From assembly GCA_963966185.1 (NCBI GenBank), contig CAWZYM010000078.1, positions 385,632-449,631 on the forward strand: 64,000 nt of DNA. The letters are read 5' to 3'. Positions 32,671 through 43,063 of the stretch are shown in pieces (the first letter of the stretch is position 1; the number at the start of each line of letters is the position of its first letter). Both the position numbers and the translations under genes were made by a program. The notes beneath the pieces were generated by a model. It worked only from the letters and a program-made list of their open reading frames with translations, did not search any database and was not told where the DNA came from. This DNA is from Rhabditoides inermis. Taxonomy: Eukaryota; Nematoda; Chromadorea; Rhabditida; Rhabditidae.

Positions 32671-33799
32671 AGGTCCGCGTCGCGTGCCCACCATCCGCGT
32701 GGGGCGGCTGCTGGGCGCATAGCTAAGGGCTAACTCACTGCTTCTGACTATACTTACATCAATCATGTGATTAACACTCACTGTGAGGTGGTAGTAGACA
32801 GCATGGAGGCACGAAAGCTGGAGCGAGTGGCGGCGCGTCTTGGCAGCAGCAAGCCACACGCCGAGCACAGTGTGCAGACGGATGGTCGACTCGAGCCAGT
32901 CGGACACGATCATCTGCAAAAAAACACGTTTAGATCAATAACAACAACAACATCAACACCTACACCACCACCCCCAACAACAACAACAACAACAACAACA
33001 ACAGGAACAACAACATCAACAACAATAACTACAACAACAACAACAACGCACCACGAGTCGATCCGCGAGCAGCATGTCCGCGACGAGTAAAAGGCCCATT
33101 GCTGTCTCTTCCGTCAGACATATCTTACCTTCGTAGAAATAGTCGACTATCGCACGCACCGTTTCAACATTCATAGACAGAGCCACCTCCTCTGGAACAC
33201 ACACATGCTAACCTCAAATGGGCGACAGAAATCAACAGACACAACTCACTCTCGCTCTGATCCTGCATTCCACATTTGAACATGGTCTTGAAGTAGTCCG
33301 AATTCGCGGCAAGAACGAGGCGATGCGCGGACAGCAGGCTCGTCTTCTCCCCTCCTTCCACACCCGACGGACACTTGAGAACCACGTCGAATGCGCCTGC
33401 AAGTATCACACTCGTCCAATAGCCAACTACCCCCGTCAGGCCAACCAACGAGCACGTCGTTTTCACTGTCACTCCAAAAGAAAAAAGGGGAAAGGAGAAT
33501 GATGATAACCATGAACTAGTTTCAAAACACTGTCTCATGCACTCACCATCCTGGCGCATCTGTTGCAGGACCCACGATGAGTGGTCGGCCTGAAGACGAA
33601 ACATAGACTTTCATTGTTGACCATAACTAGTACATGGAGCACACGTGCAGTGCCGACCCACATCCTGATGGTTGCAGGGTGTCTCGGGCGGCAGCTGTGT
33701 GGGTGCGACAGCGGAGAGCGCGTCCTCGATATGCTTCGCGAATCCGCTCAGCCCATCCGAGCACGTCTTCGCCCTCTTCGCACACGGCTCGTCCGCCAT
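30443..33799 (-). CDS. BTB-BACK protein with armadillo-like C-terminal half
   Basis: Fourteen minus-strand exons with consistent borders: 33662-33799, 33547-33589, 33250-33396, 33052-33191, 32782-32913, 32291-32597, 31977-32137, 31833-31928, 31653-31788, 31151-31363, 31014-31090, 30873-30972, 30630-30745 and 30443-30485. About 590-620 residues. The N-terminus MADEPCAKRAKTC is basic (possible nuclear signal). The BTB fold shows FDVVLKCPSG, SAHRLVLAANSDYFKTMF, VETVRAIVDYFYEGKICL and GLLLVADMLLADRL; a BACK-like helical part follows (RRHSLQLSCLHAVYYHL). The second half is helical and Leu-rich with armadillo-like pairs (SVLSVVLSATNRSNHSRLSL, AALLQKDEADRDAAILTLEL). BTB-BACK proteins often act as cullin-3 adaptors; that role is inference. 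It lies 0.67 kb downstream of RED on the same strand. Confidence 0.75.
31470..31612. repeat. Minisatellite, ~42 bp unit, about three copies
   Basis: Same unit as 10843-11225 (AATAATTTGACCTGCATCGT then CCCCTTAGAATTACGGTAGG), in the same intron, but about six units shorter. Confidence 0.9.
32616..32670. repeat. (GA)n microsatellite before a minus-strand acceptor
   Basis: About 50 bases of GA on the plus strand, hence CT in the sense of the BTB-BACK gene, shortly upstream of its acceptor at 32598. Confidence 0.95.
32936..33046. repeat. (CAA)n-rich tract beginning next to a 5' splice site
   Basis: CAACAA arrays with CAT/ACC interruptions fill the BTB-BACK intron. In the gene sense the donor (CTCGTG, then GTGCGTTGTTGTTG) leads within six bases into GTT repeats. 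Confidence 0.9.
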
Positions 33800-34015
33800 T
33801 GCCTTTAGATGCAAAATCATATAACACGATGACAAAATAAATTACAACGAACGAGTGCGAAAGTAAGTCGCTTGGTGAAAGCAACAGACACTGGTGCCGC
33901 GGAACCGAATGAATGAGAGCATCCGATCCTACCACCCGTCTGCAGTCTCTTGAGCTCGCACACTCCCTTGCGAGTTCCCGCCGACAATAAAATCGATAAC
34001 CCGACCATTGTACTT

Positions 34016-34145
34016 GAGCAGTTATTCTGTTGAAAAAATGACATGACCTAGGAATGTTCTGTAGCCAATGAGCGCCATAGAATAGAGTTCTCGAACATTC
34101 GAGAACGAAAAATTTGGTATTAAAAAATCAATAGAATAACTGCTC
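34016..34145. mobile_element. 130 bp MITE-like inverted-repeat element
   Basis: Left end GAGCAGTTATTCTGTTG (34016-34032) and right end CAATAGAATAACTGCTC (34129-34145) pair over 17 bases with one mismatch. An internal palindrome TTCTCGAACATTCGAGAA lies near 34088-34105. It sits between the RED 3' flank and the BTB-BACK start, and the RED duplication homology begins exactly at its right edge. Confidence 0.65.
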
Positions 34146-34465
34146 AACAGAATAACAGAATTACCGTCAGTCAGAACGGAACTTTGTATCTAATTGTAAA
34201 TGGAAGGAAGCGATCAGGCAAGTTCGCCTTGACGGACACCTCGATCTCAGACTCGAAGTAGAGTCTCCGACTAGTAGGGATACAATTCCCATTTCTGAGC
34301 ATCATCTGCCAACTGAATTTTGCAGTTCTGAAGTCACACAGCACCGTACACAACTACAAACATTTATTATATAATTAACAATTAATTGCGCGCGTTTACT
34401 ACAATGTAATTGAATAAGAGACGGTACATCCCACGGATACAGTCTAGTCGCCAGCATTAGAAGGC

Positions 34466-36751
34466 TCAGTAGCGCATTTTCTTGACATCTTCCCTGAAAT
34501 GTTAAGTGTTCAATGCTAGTTTCCTCCCGTTCTCTACTCACCCCTTGGCCTGTGCGGCCTTCCTCTTCTCCAGGATCTGGTTGATCTGCCCCAGCTCCCT
34601 GTCCACCGCACGCTCCGCCTTCGCAGCGTCGTTCTTACGAGTCTTCCGACCATCTCCCGCCTCAAAGCAATCATCAACTCTCATTCCCCTCTCTTCCCCC
34701 CCCCTCACCTTCACTCCAAACTGGAATGCAGCCTTCGGCATGGCTTCTCTCTTGCCCTGGTACTCCGAGTAGTCACCCTCGTTTTCGAAGTCCCACTTCT
34801 TTCGGTCACCCTTCACTCTGAAATGACGTCACTCACTATCAACCAGAGAGAAAGAGAGGGATATAGAAAAAAAGAGAATACTTACCCGTCCATCTTCTGG
34901 AGGTCCTCCTCCTCGTCCGAATCCCACGCACCTCCCAGTTCCTCCATTCCACCGGGGTAGCACTGAGAACAAGGAAAGCATATACGAGACTATACTTATT
35001 CGACTCACCTCATCATATCCCTCCGTCTCCTGCCTCTTCTTCATCTTCTCCTCCAGCCGCTTCTCCTTCTCCTTGGCCTCCTTCTCCTTCCTCTCCTTGT
35101 CCCTCTGCTCCCGCTCCTTGTCCCTCTCCCTGTCGCGATCCCTCCGCTCGTCCCTGTCCCCGTGCCGGTCGTCGTCCCTATGCCTGTCTCTTCTATCTCG
35201 ATCATCCCTGTCCCTCTCCCTCCGCGATCCGTCGTTGAAGTAATCGCGTCGCCCGTCGCGCTCCCTATCCCTGTCCCTGCAATACTCTCTCATCCACGCC
35301 ACGCACATCTCCCCTCCACTCACCTGTCGTCGCGGCGTCGGTCGTCCTTCCTGTCCCTGTCCCTGTCTCGGTCGTCCCTCCTCTCCTTCTTTTTCTTCGC
35401 CGGCACATACTCAGTCTCGTTGTCGTAGATGTCGTCTCCGGCCGCCTTGGCTGTCTCCTCCACCTCTGCCTGCTTCTTTTTCTTCGTCTTGTCAGTGCGC
35501 AGATAGGAGAGCACATCCGTCAACTGCTGGATAATCTTCTCGTTCACAGCCACCGACGCGTTCGACTCGGCGCGCGGACAGTCGTGCAGGGATCTACACA
35601 GCATTTCATTATATGTTAACCGCAGAGTATTGCGAAACGGATTGAGGATTAAAATCAATGAACGCACCGGAGCAGAGTGGTGGGTATATCGGCTTCCTCC
35701 TCGTCCAAATCCACCACATAAGCCATGCGACCGCGCATGAAATGGTCGTTGCGCATCGGGAGCTCAGTGTTCAACAGCAGACGCTGCAGGTTGCGCACCT
35801 ACAAGGAATCATGCATCTATACACGACCTACAAACTATTCAGTTTAGAACAAATAAAAATACTCACCATCTTATTCTCAGAGGGCTTGCTCGCCTCCTCG
35901 ACAGCCACCGCGTCCTTGGATTTGGGCGCCTGCAAATTTTAGTTAATTTAAATTAAATTTAGTAAAAAATAACACATATACGCAAATTATGATTTTTACA
36001 CATATATATAAAACTATGTTCACGATGACTTACGTTGAGAGCCTCTTCGAAATCGTCGTCGTCCACTTCGGTCTTCTCTGTCTTAGATATCTCCGAGCGC
36101 ACTTTGTTCAGCAGCGAGTAGTCGAGACCCTTCACCAAGTGAGTGTGCTCCATATCTCCTCCGAGGTATTTCGAGTTCTGAAACAGACAGCTATGTAACA
36201 GTTCTCACAAGTGTTCGTACCTCGATGGCCTCTTTCCTGGTGCGGAAGGCGTCCCTGGCTGCGCGAGAGTCGCCGGGAACTGCTCGGTACGCAGCCGCCA
36301 GACGAGCATCCTCCGTCGGCTCCTGCAAACGATAACATGCACGCTGCAATGCTCAACCACCACTCACATCTCCCTTTTTGCGTCGCTCGGCGGCTCGGTC
36401 TCGGTAGTTCTTGAGAATCTCGCGCAGCTGCGCTTCATCCTCGTCCTCCTCGCGCTTCTCCTTCTTAGGTTTCGGGGCCTGAATAGCATACATGAACAAC
36501 ATAGCTATACTCCATTGAACTTACTGTGTACTTCTGTTTCTTGTTCTGCTTCAGTTGCTGCTTGTGGGTGAAAGAATGGGAGGGCGCCTCGCGTCTTTCC
36601 GTTGCGGGTGCAGCCGAACTGCCATCCGAACGCTTCGACGCTAGTAGTTTACGAAAATCTTCATTGCGCAGGTTTCTGAACACATTTATTTATGATTTAT
36701 TAAAAATGCACAGCGAACAAAAGTTATATCAACGACTCACCCAGTTTCCAT
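34466..36751 (-). CDS. smu-2: RED/IK splicing factor (SMU-2-like), intact copy
   Basis: Start ATG at 36751 (METG, then NLRNEDFRKLLASKRSD). Exons continue with EDEDEAQLREILKNYRDRAA, LAAAYRAVPGDSRAARDAFR, NSKYLGGDMEHTHLVKGLD, LLLNTELPMRNDHFMRGRMA (near 35690-35790), LHDCPRAESNASVAVNEKII and KKQAEVEETAKAAGDDIYDN. A long Arg/Asp/Glu-rich tract follows (RDRDRERDGRRDYFNDGSRR near 35240), then WDFENEGDYSEYQGKREAMP, the C-terminal helix AVDRELGQINQILEKRK and KKMRY (stop 34466-34468). The DFRKLL box, the LPMRNDHFMRGRMAY motif and the RD/RE tract define the RED family, a spliceosomal B-complex protein that works with SMU1; in worms smu-2 controls alternative splicing. All introns are short. Confidence 0.9.
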
Positions 36752-37105
36752 GGTTTACCACAAGGAGACTCTACGCACGAATCTGGAACAAACCACATAC
36801 ACATTGACATTATTAGTTAAACGAATATTGTAAAGCGTAACATTATAATTACAACATATGGAGTCAATAATAAATATATTTAAAAAAAAACATTTTATTC
36901 ATTTATCATTTATCGATCGATCGATTGGCGATTCAAATAATGTACTACCGTATACCATTTTAAGAAGCGAATTAATTCTAAACTATTCGCATAACGTCAA
37001 CGTAATATTTGTTGTTTTTCCAGATGTTTTTCTTTGATTTTGATGATCTAAATTGAAATTGTGCTGTTATCATTCAGATTTTATATGCGTTCATGTTTCA
37101 GATAC
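36752..37105. other. Divergent intergenic region between RED/IK and the MAIP1-like gene
   Basis: AT-rich 350 bases between two divergently transcribed genes, so it probably holds both promoters. An ATCGATCGATCGATTGG cluster lies at 36913-36929. No other motif is claimed. Confidence 0.5.
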
Positions 37106-38660
37106 ATGTTGCCATATTTGCGGAGCACACTCGTCCGCGTTGCTGCGTCCGATCTGACGCAACCGCTAGCGCTCGATGTCTTTGGTGTTCGGTTCATGAG
37201 CAACTCTGCCCGCACTTCTTCTCGTTTTGCGAAGAAGGCTCAGCCGGAGAGCCAGCAAGGGGAGAACCAGGATGAGCCGGACCAGCTGTTCGACGAGAAG
37301 GACATCAACGCCAAGTTCAGCAAGAAGGAGGACATGGAAGCCGTTCTAAAGATTGTGTAAGTTCTTCTGACACATTTTGTAGTTGTATTCTTTCACTTTA
37401 GCCAGCGATTCGAGAAGAACCCCGAGACGTGGCCGCAGGACGAGCTGCCCTTCGGCGTCTGCGAGTCGACGTTTGTCGGCAAAGTCATGTCCAAGGTGAG
37501 TGCGCACTTCCAACCCTCGTGCTCATCTGTGCTCAGGAGGAGATCCGTCCGATCCGCGCCTTCGCCAACATTGTCCCCATCGGAACCATGTCCTTCCGCC
37601 ATATGTACAGAATGTTCATGGTGAGATTGACAATCGTTGTCGTATATCAAAAACCTTCACAAAAACCTCTCTAATGTAGACAGAGGCGCACTTGCACAAA
37701 ACTGGTGTCGATGAAAGTATGATAAACATATTGTATTTTATTATGAACCGTTGAGGCTCGTGTCTACTACGCGGGGTTCAAGGACACTGGCGTGTTCGAG
37801 TTTGACACGCTCTCCGAGGGCTGCCGACAGGCGTTTGAGGTCGTCAGCCAGGCCATATACAAGGTAATGCACAATGCAATGTTTATCTTAGACGCAAGGA
37901 TAGATAAAGATGGAGAAACTATGTATATATGACAAAAAGTGACTGTGTGCACCCGCTACCGTAAAAATATGTAGGTAAATGATGAGGCCGTAGGAAACGG
38001 ACCACACCCGTACTCCCTACACCGGCACTATTGCCATATCATTGGTGCAGCATCATATGACTTGATCATGCTCACGAGCTTGTTCTCATCACTTTTCCAG
38101 AACGACCTGCCTTCGCTGGTCGACCGCAACGTGTGTCTGCCGGCGACGGTGGCTCGGTTCGAGGCTGCCGGGGCGCACATGAGCGACCGCCAGAGGGCCA
38201 TCCTCGACCTCACCCATGACGACATCATCGGAATCAGCCCCGGCGTGCTGGGTGGGTACCCAGTAGCAATCACCAACGCTGTGTAACTGTACAGGGAGGA
38301 GTAGAATGAAGCTGAATGGTTTGCAGGACCGTTCCAGCGCATGCAGCAGTTTGCTCGCGACGGAAACGTCTACCTAGGGTACAGTATGCTGTGCTGCGCC
38401 CTCTACAAGAAACAGATGCTCTATGACGCGGTGAGTGACATTTCATAAATTGCTCAGTACACGTATGTTGACGATTGCAACGGTAACACGGTGTTGCATA
38501 TTAAACAGCTAGAAATGAAATGTACTCATTTTTTAGGTGAAGGACGTGCCTTCTTTGAAGGAGGACGATTTCAAGCCGGAGCATCGACTCGCCATCCCGG
38601 ACAACTACGGATACAAGGCGCCCCGTCTCGTCATGGGATACCTCACATTCGCTCACAAGG

Positions 38661-38722
<62 letters not shown>

Positions 38723-38813
38723 CTTGCCCAATATCGTTTCATTTCAGGTGACGGGTAAAGGCCAGCTCGATTCGGATCTATCTCTCGCCGATTTCCAGTA
38801 CATTGTCGCATAG
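37106..38813 (+). CDS. Probable mitochondrial MAIP1-like (m-AAA protease interacting / Tim44-related) protein
   Basis: Exons: 37106-37356, 37402-37495, 37537-37620, about 37680-37714, about 37755-37863, 38101-38250, about 38327-38431, 38538-38660 and 38749-38813. The N-terminus (MLPYLRSTLVRVAA...RFMSNSARTSSRFAKK) is basic and Ser/Arg-rich without acids, as in a mitochondrial presequence. The middle motif EGCRQAFEVVSQAIYKNDLPSLVDRNV resembles the EGAKQAF...LLEELV region of human MAIP1, which guides assembly of the m-AAA protease subunit EMRE. The later LDLTHDDIIGISPGV and GNVYLGYSMLCCALY fit the expected beta region. This assignment rests on remembered family similarity and is moderate. It has its own divergent promoter shared with RED. 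Confidence 0.5.
38660..38722. repeat. (GTT)n microsatellite that contains a 5' splice site
   Basis: The exon ends CTCACAAG at 38660 and the intron reads GTTGTTGTT from its first base for about 20 units. The donor is therefore part of the microsatellite. Confidence 0.92.
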
Positions 38814-38988
38814 GTCGCTGTGATTTGCCACACTTGAAGTACTCGTTTATGGGTGTACATATAGGTCGAAAATTTATAAAGGGTTATTTATTGTTGATTT
38901 GTTGGTTTGCATGTTTGTTTATGCGTTGAAATACGTTGAAATATTTATACTTACAAAGTAGACGTACAAATTTGACATGTGCTACAGG

Positions 38989-39938
38989 ATGCTGCACACA
39001 TGTCGAGTGCTGTCATCCATATCGACAGGAGCGGTACGATGTGAGTGATTATCGATTTATTGATTGACTCAATATGTATTTGAAGCGATCCGTCTGTCTT
39101 CGTCGAAGCAGCGTCGCGCGGAGAAGCTCAAGGAAATCAACATGGATATGCACCTCTTCGCAAAGCTCATGTAAGTCATTATTGCATAATTATGACCTTT
39201 TGCGATCAGTCAGCGAACGTTCTCTCTCAAGCCGGATATGGTTCCGAAGGAGCAGCGCCCTCTCATCATATCCAGACACATCTCTCAGGATGAACCCTCG
39301 TTCCAGAAGGTGGGTGGCACGCAACCGAACTGTGAGTCACTTCACAATCACGTTGCAGAGGCTGAGAATGTTAATGAAACCGAATATCGCCCTGAACAAT
39401 GCGGACCCGCCGCTAAAAGCGCTGTATAAAGTGCTTATGGTGAGCGGAGATTGGGAGGGAGAGAGAGAGAGGGAGAGAGGGGGGGGGGGCGAGAGAGAGA
39501 TAGTGATAGCGAGATTATGTTCGTGTCGCAGCTCAACTATCTGGCCGAGTCGAACGTGATTCTTCGTTCGAAGGAGGACCTCGCTGACGGCGCCAAGGAG
39601 GTGTGGCGGAGGGTGATCGAGGCGGTCCACACGGTGCGTCATCTATCTCACAGTCTCTCTCGTTCCTTCTTCGGCTGAGTGTGTTCATTCCAGAACCGTC
39701 TGAACAAACTCTCCCCTTTCATGGCGTATCCGGGTTCCCTCGCTGCACACCGAGTCAAGGTCGCCCGGATGAGCACCACTCACAGAAAGGGACTCGAGGT
39801 GAGTTTTCCAATTTCTACATCTCTCTCTCATCTCCCCTCTGTCTCTCCTCGCTCCCTCCCATTTCTCCCCTGTCTCCTCTCTCTCTCCTCTCTCTCTCTC
39901 CTCTCTCTCCTCTCTCTCCTCTCTCTCCTCTCATCGCT

Positions 39939-39982
<44 letters not shown>

Positions 39983-40845
39983 CTCTCTCGCTCGCTACCG
40001 AACTCTGATTACAGCTCACGCCTTCGGATCTGCTCGGGCAGGACGGCATTGTCATCTGCGAGCCGGACTTCATCGCTCCCTTCCGTAACAGTGAGTAGCA
40101 GTAGATGTTCATGTGAATGTTTGTGCTTGCAGCTTTCCTGAACCGCACCAACTTTGTGCACGCGTGGTGGCGGACGAGCGAAGACCCAGACGGAGGGGCG
40201 GGAGAGGACATGTTCGTCTTCCGAGTCGCCCTCATCGCCATGAAGAACAAGGAGCGCATATTCAGAGATGTGAGCGGGCGGAGAGAGGGAGAGGAGAGAA
40301 GAGAAGACGAGAGGAGAGGAGAGGAGAGGAGAGGAGGAGCGTGTGTCCCGTTGCAGGTGCGCGCGCTTCCGTTTGTGGAGACGAGCAACAGCCTGAACGT
40401 GAAGATGCCTCCCGGCTACGGCTTCATCACGCCGCGCTACACGCTCGTCTATCTAGACCTGGCGCAGAAGGTTGGTGCACATCGGGGTATATGACAATGG
40501 ATGGGGCGTGAAAACAGCTCGCTTTATGCTGAGCTCTCAAATCAGTTGCACTCTTTTCGCGAAGGAATTGTTAGAGAAAGATCGGGATCTGTTGAAGTGT
40601 GTTTTCTTCTTTTTTTTTTCTTTCTTTTTTCACGAAAGTGGGACAACATAAAAAGTTCGAACCGCATATATTGAATTGGAAGAATTACACAATGACACTA
40701 TCCATAAGAGAGTGAAGCTGTCTTCAAAATAGAGTTGTCTCTATCTCCGCGAATACGGTTGACGACGTGATTGCAGATGGTGAATGGAGTTGCAGAGGAC
40801 GACCTCCTTCTCTACGATTTCCACATCCAAAGCATCATCTTCTGA
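38989..40845 (+). CDS. Unrecognised protein with possible mitochondrial presequence
   Basis: Start MLHTCRVLSSISTGA (38989-39033, donor GTACGA chosen for phase). Then come RRAEKLKEINMDMHLFAKL, TFSLKPDMVPKEQRPLII, RLRMLMKPNIALNNADPPLK, LAESNVILRSKEDLADGAKE, NRLNKLSPFMAYPGSLAAHR, LTPSDLLGQDGIVICEPDFI, TFLNRTNFVHAWWRTSEDPD, RALPFVETSNSLNVKMPPGY and a last exon ending YDFHIQSIIF (stop 40843-40845). The N-terminus lacks acids and is Ser/Arg-rich, as for mitochondrial import, and the protein of roughly 370 residues has no membrane segment. I do not recognise the family; a mitochondrial ribosome-associated role is only a guess. It follows the MAIP1-like gene by 176 bases on the same strand, a spacing compatible with a nematode operon. 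Confidence 0.65.
39880..39985. repeat. (CT)n/(CTCT CC)n tract
   Basis: CTCTCTCCT blocks followed by pure CT in an intron of the gene above, ahead of its GATTACAG acceptor. Confidence 0.92.
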
Positions 40846-41026
40846 TGGATGACGGATGAAGCGTGTATAGTAGATATTTAGTGTTGCTCGGGTATTTAGG
40901 TTGGCTCACGAAGTCGTTGTATTAACAGGTTTTCTTTGTTGATGATGTTATTTGTTGAGAAGTTTAATAGGAAGATAAATATGTATTATACAATTGCTAA
41001 TGGTTTATGAAAGAAAACAAGAAGGT

Positions 41027-41838
41027 TTACTTCGCGGGTCTCTCAACAAACTTCTTGTCGTGCTTCTCTCCAGGGTACTCGAGCTGAAAGTGTAATAAAC
41101 GGTGCTCAGTTCTAATGAACATATAATTGAGTATGACCTCGAGGTTAATGGTTCCAACGTCGTATGCTTTCTTCGCCTTGGCTCCCAGGTTGACATACTC
41201 TGTCGGCACGTTGTAGTTGAATTTGCGATAGCCATTCTGAAAATCTGACGACATCTTCATGAATGTTCACCATGATAACATGAGTGGATACATAAATAGA
41301 TGACTCTGCTGCGGTGTCAATTAGATTAATACTCGCCTTCTTCGCCTTCTTGGGATCCTCGTCGCAGTTATGGTAGATGGTAAGCGTGGGAGAGATTCCC
41401 GTTTCGTTCAGAGGAAAACCATTCGTGTTGCCCTCCACTTGGAACATTCCTGCAAAACAAATATCCAGGTTTTTAAGTGTGCGTTCTCCAATTTCAACCG
41501 AGCAACTCACACGTTTTGCAAAATCGCATTTGGCAACTCACCGGAGTTGGTAGTAGTGCGCTCGTCGAGAATCTGGTCAAGGTCTATAAAATCACATTTT
41601 CACACTCGCAGTAAACTATCATACCGTCAGTTTTCTTCTGAGGCGTGCGGAAGAGGCGGATTCGAACATTTTCGGCCGGCTTCTTTCCGCACAGCAGCAC
41701 GCCTTTGGCAGAGACGGCGCGCTTAGCTGCCGACTGCAACACATAGTAGGGATGACCGCACCGCGCGATCCTCACCTGTCCATTCACTACTGCTACACAC
41801 AACAACAAGAGCACTGCTCCCACCCACGACGCGTGCAT
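41027..41838 (-). CDS. Transthyretin-like (TTR-52/TTR family) secreted protein
   Basis: Minus-strand exons: 41776-41838, 41625-41733, 41542-41583, 41333-41449, 41138-41236 and 41027-41083. The start encodes a signal peptide (MHASWVGAVLLLLCVAVVNG). The mature chain has the family signature: SAKGVLLCGKKPAENVRIRL, then DLDQILDERTTTNSGMFQVE, ISPTLTIYHNCDEDPKKAKK, YVNLGAKAKKAYDVGTINLE and LEYPGEKHDKKF. The paired cysteines in LLCGKKPA and YHNCD and the KxYDxGxINLE strand are hallmarks of nematode transthyretin-like proteins, which are extracellular and do not bind thyroid hormone. The sequence CTTGTTTAGGT just before the ATG is a possible spliced-leader acceptor. The orthologue number is not decidable here. 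Confidence 0.88.
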
Positions 41839-42191
41839 ACCTAAACAAGAACATGTGACCAAGACCAATCGAAAGTGCGTGCTTGAAGTGAGAACAGACT
41901 GGCAGTGTGATGCCGAAATGGTCGTCTCTCGCTATCAGCGAATCAAACTGACCGATAATCAGAGACAACCCCTTATCATTGGTGATGGATTCAAAACAAC
42001 TCGATAGACGCGAGTGAGAGATATGCGATGTATTGATACAACGCTCGTATGTTTCAACCACATAATATAAACAATTTGTGTCATTCGATTCATTTATTTG
42101 GCAATTGGGATATGTGGGAGCAACACGCGTATTATTCACTTGGGATAATGCAGACAGACGGGTGACCGGCCCGCTGTGGAGTAGCTTGAAT

Positions 42192-42466
42192 TCAGCAGCT
42201 CTTTCCGAGAACTCGGGCGCATGTCGCAGCGCACTTGGTCTCGATATCAGGGAAGATGCCTTTTCCACACATCTCTGCGAATATCGAACAGTGCGAACCT
42301 AGAAATGATCGAAACGCAATGTTACAATAGTGTTTCGATGCGATTGCTCTGAAACGAACACCCCATGTGAATATCAATCTAACTCACTGTCAAGGGTGTC
42401 GCGACATACTGCAGCCGCCATAGAGGCTAGGCAGACAAACACCAGTAGCAGAATAGCTTTGAACAT
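42192..42466 (-). CDS. Small secreted peptide with one ShKT domain
   Basis: Two exons, 42388-42466 and 42192-42298. The start is a clear signal peptide (MFKAILLLVFVCLASMAAA) followed directly by a six-cysteine module. The order is C-R-D-T...HCSIF...MC...KCAATC...SC, ending at the stop. The CxDT start, central C and CxxTC near the end are those of the ShKT fold, a three-disulfide domain common in nematode secretomes and also found attached to proteases. At about 61 residues this is a stand-alone domain protein. Function in the worm is unknown; family members range from structural or immune peptides to ion-channel blockers, and nothing here decides between them. Confidence 0.8.
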
Positions 42467-43063
42467 TCTGAAACAGTTGCAGTAACTATAACTTGAAACC
42501 TTCTTTAATGAGATGATACCGATTAGCGACCCGTTGCAGCTATATATTGTGACACGCCGATTTGTTCAGCTGGTAACTATTCTCTGATGATTGTTCTAGT
42601 GCGAACGCACTTGTAGCTCGGCAAACATCCCTTTTCCGTCGCATTGTGCACACCTGGAGTGTGTCAAATAAATAACCCTGGCTTATTTTATAAGTCTTTA
42701 TCGGCGGATGGCATTCGATTAACACACAATGAGAGTGGCGAGCAGTCAAAGCGGCAAGGGAAGCCGGCGCGACAAAAGACAGGGCATTTACATTACAATA
42801 CAAAACAAAGAATCAGCAGAATCGGAAGACGACATTAGTAAACACGTGAGGAGCACGGCAGTGCTGGGTGCTGATATATGGAGAAATTATTAGAAAGAAA
42901 ATTGTTATTATGAATGTGAGAACATATGGTGGCAAGTTGAATAGGTTACTAGTAGGTAGGTAGGTGTACTCGGGATGTGTATTGGGGGGCAAGGGGGCTT
43001 CACTCGGATTGGGTTTGGGTATAGTATATAAGGGGGGAGGGACTCATCCCGTGAGATGAGGGC
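42467..43063. other. Intergenic region between the ShKT gene and the giant repeat gene
   Basis: No spliced coding signal. It holds the upstream region of the ShKT gene on the left and the 3' flank of the giant gene on the right. A TAGTAGGTAGGTAGGTG stretch at 42949-42965 is a minor repeat. Confidence 0.5.

Noticed and set aside
28096..34353. 60-codon ORF repeated at 28096-28278 and 34171-34353 as a possible conserved gene
   Set aside because: Both lie in the 3' flank of the RED copies and are similar only because that flank is duplicated; no start context, domain or splice partner.
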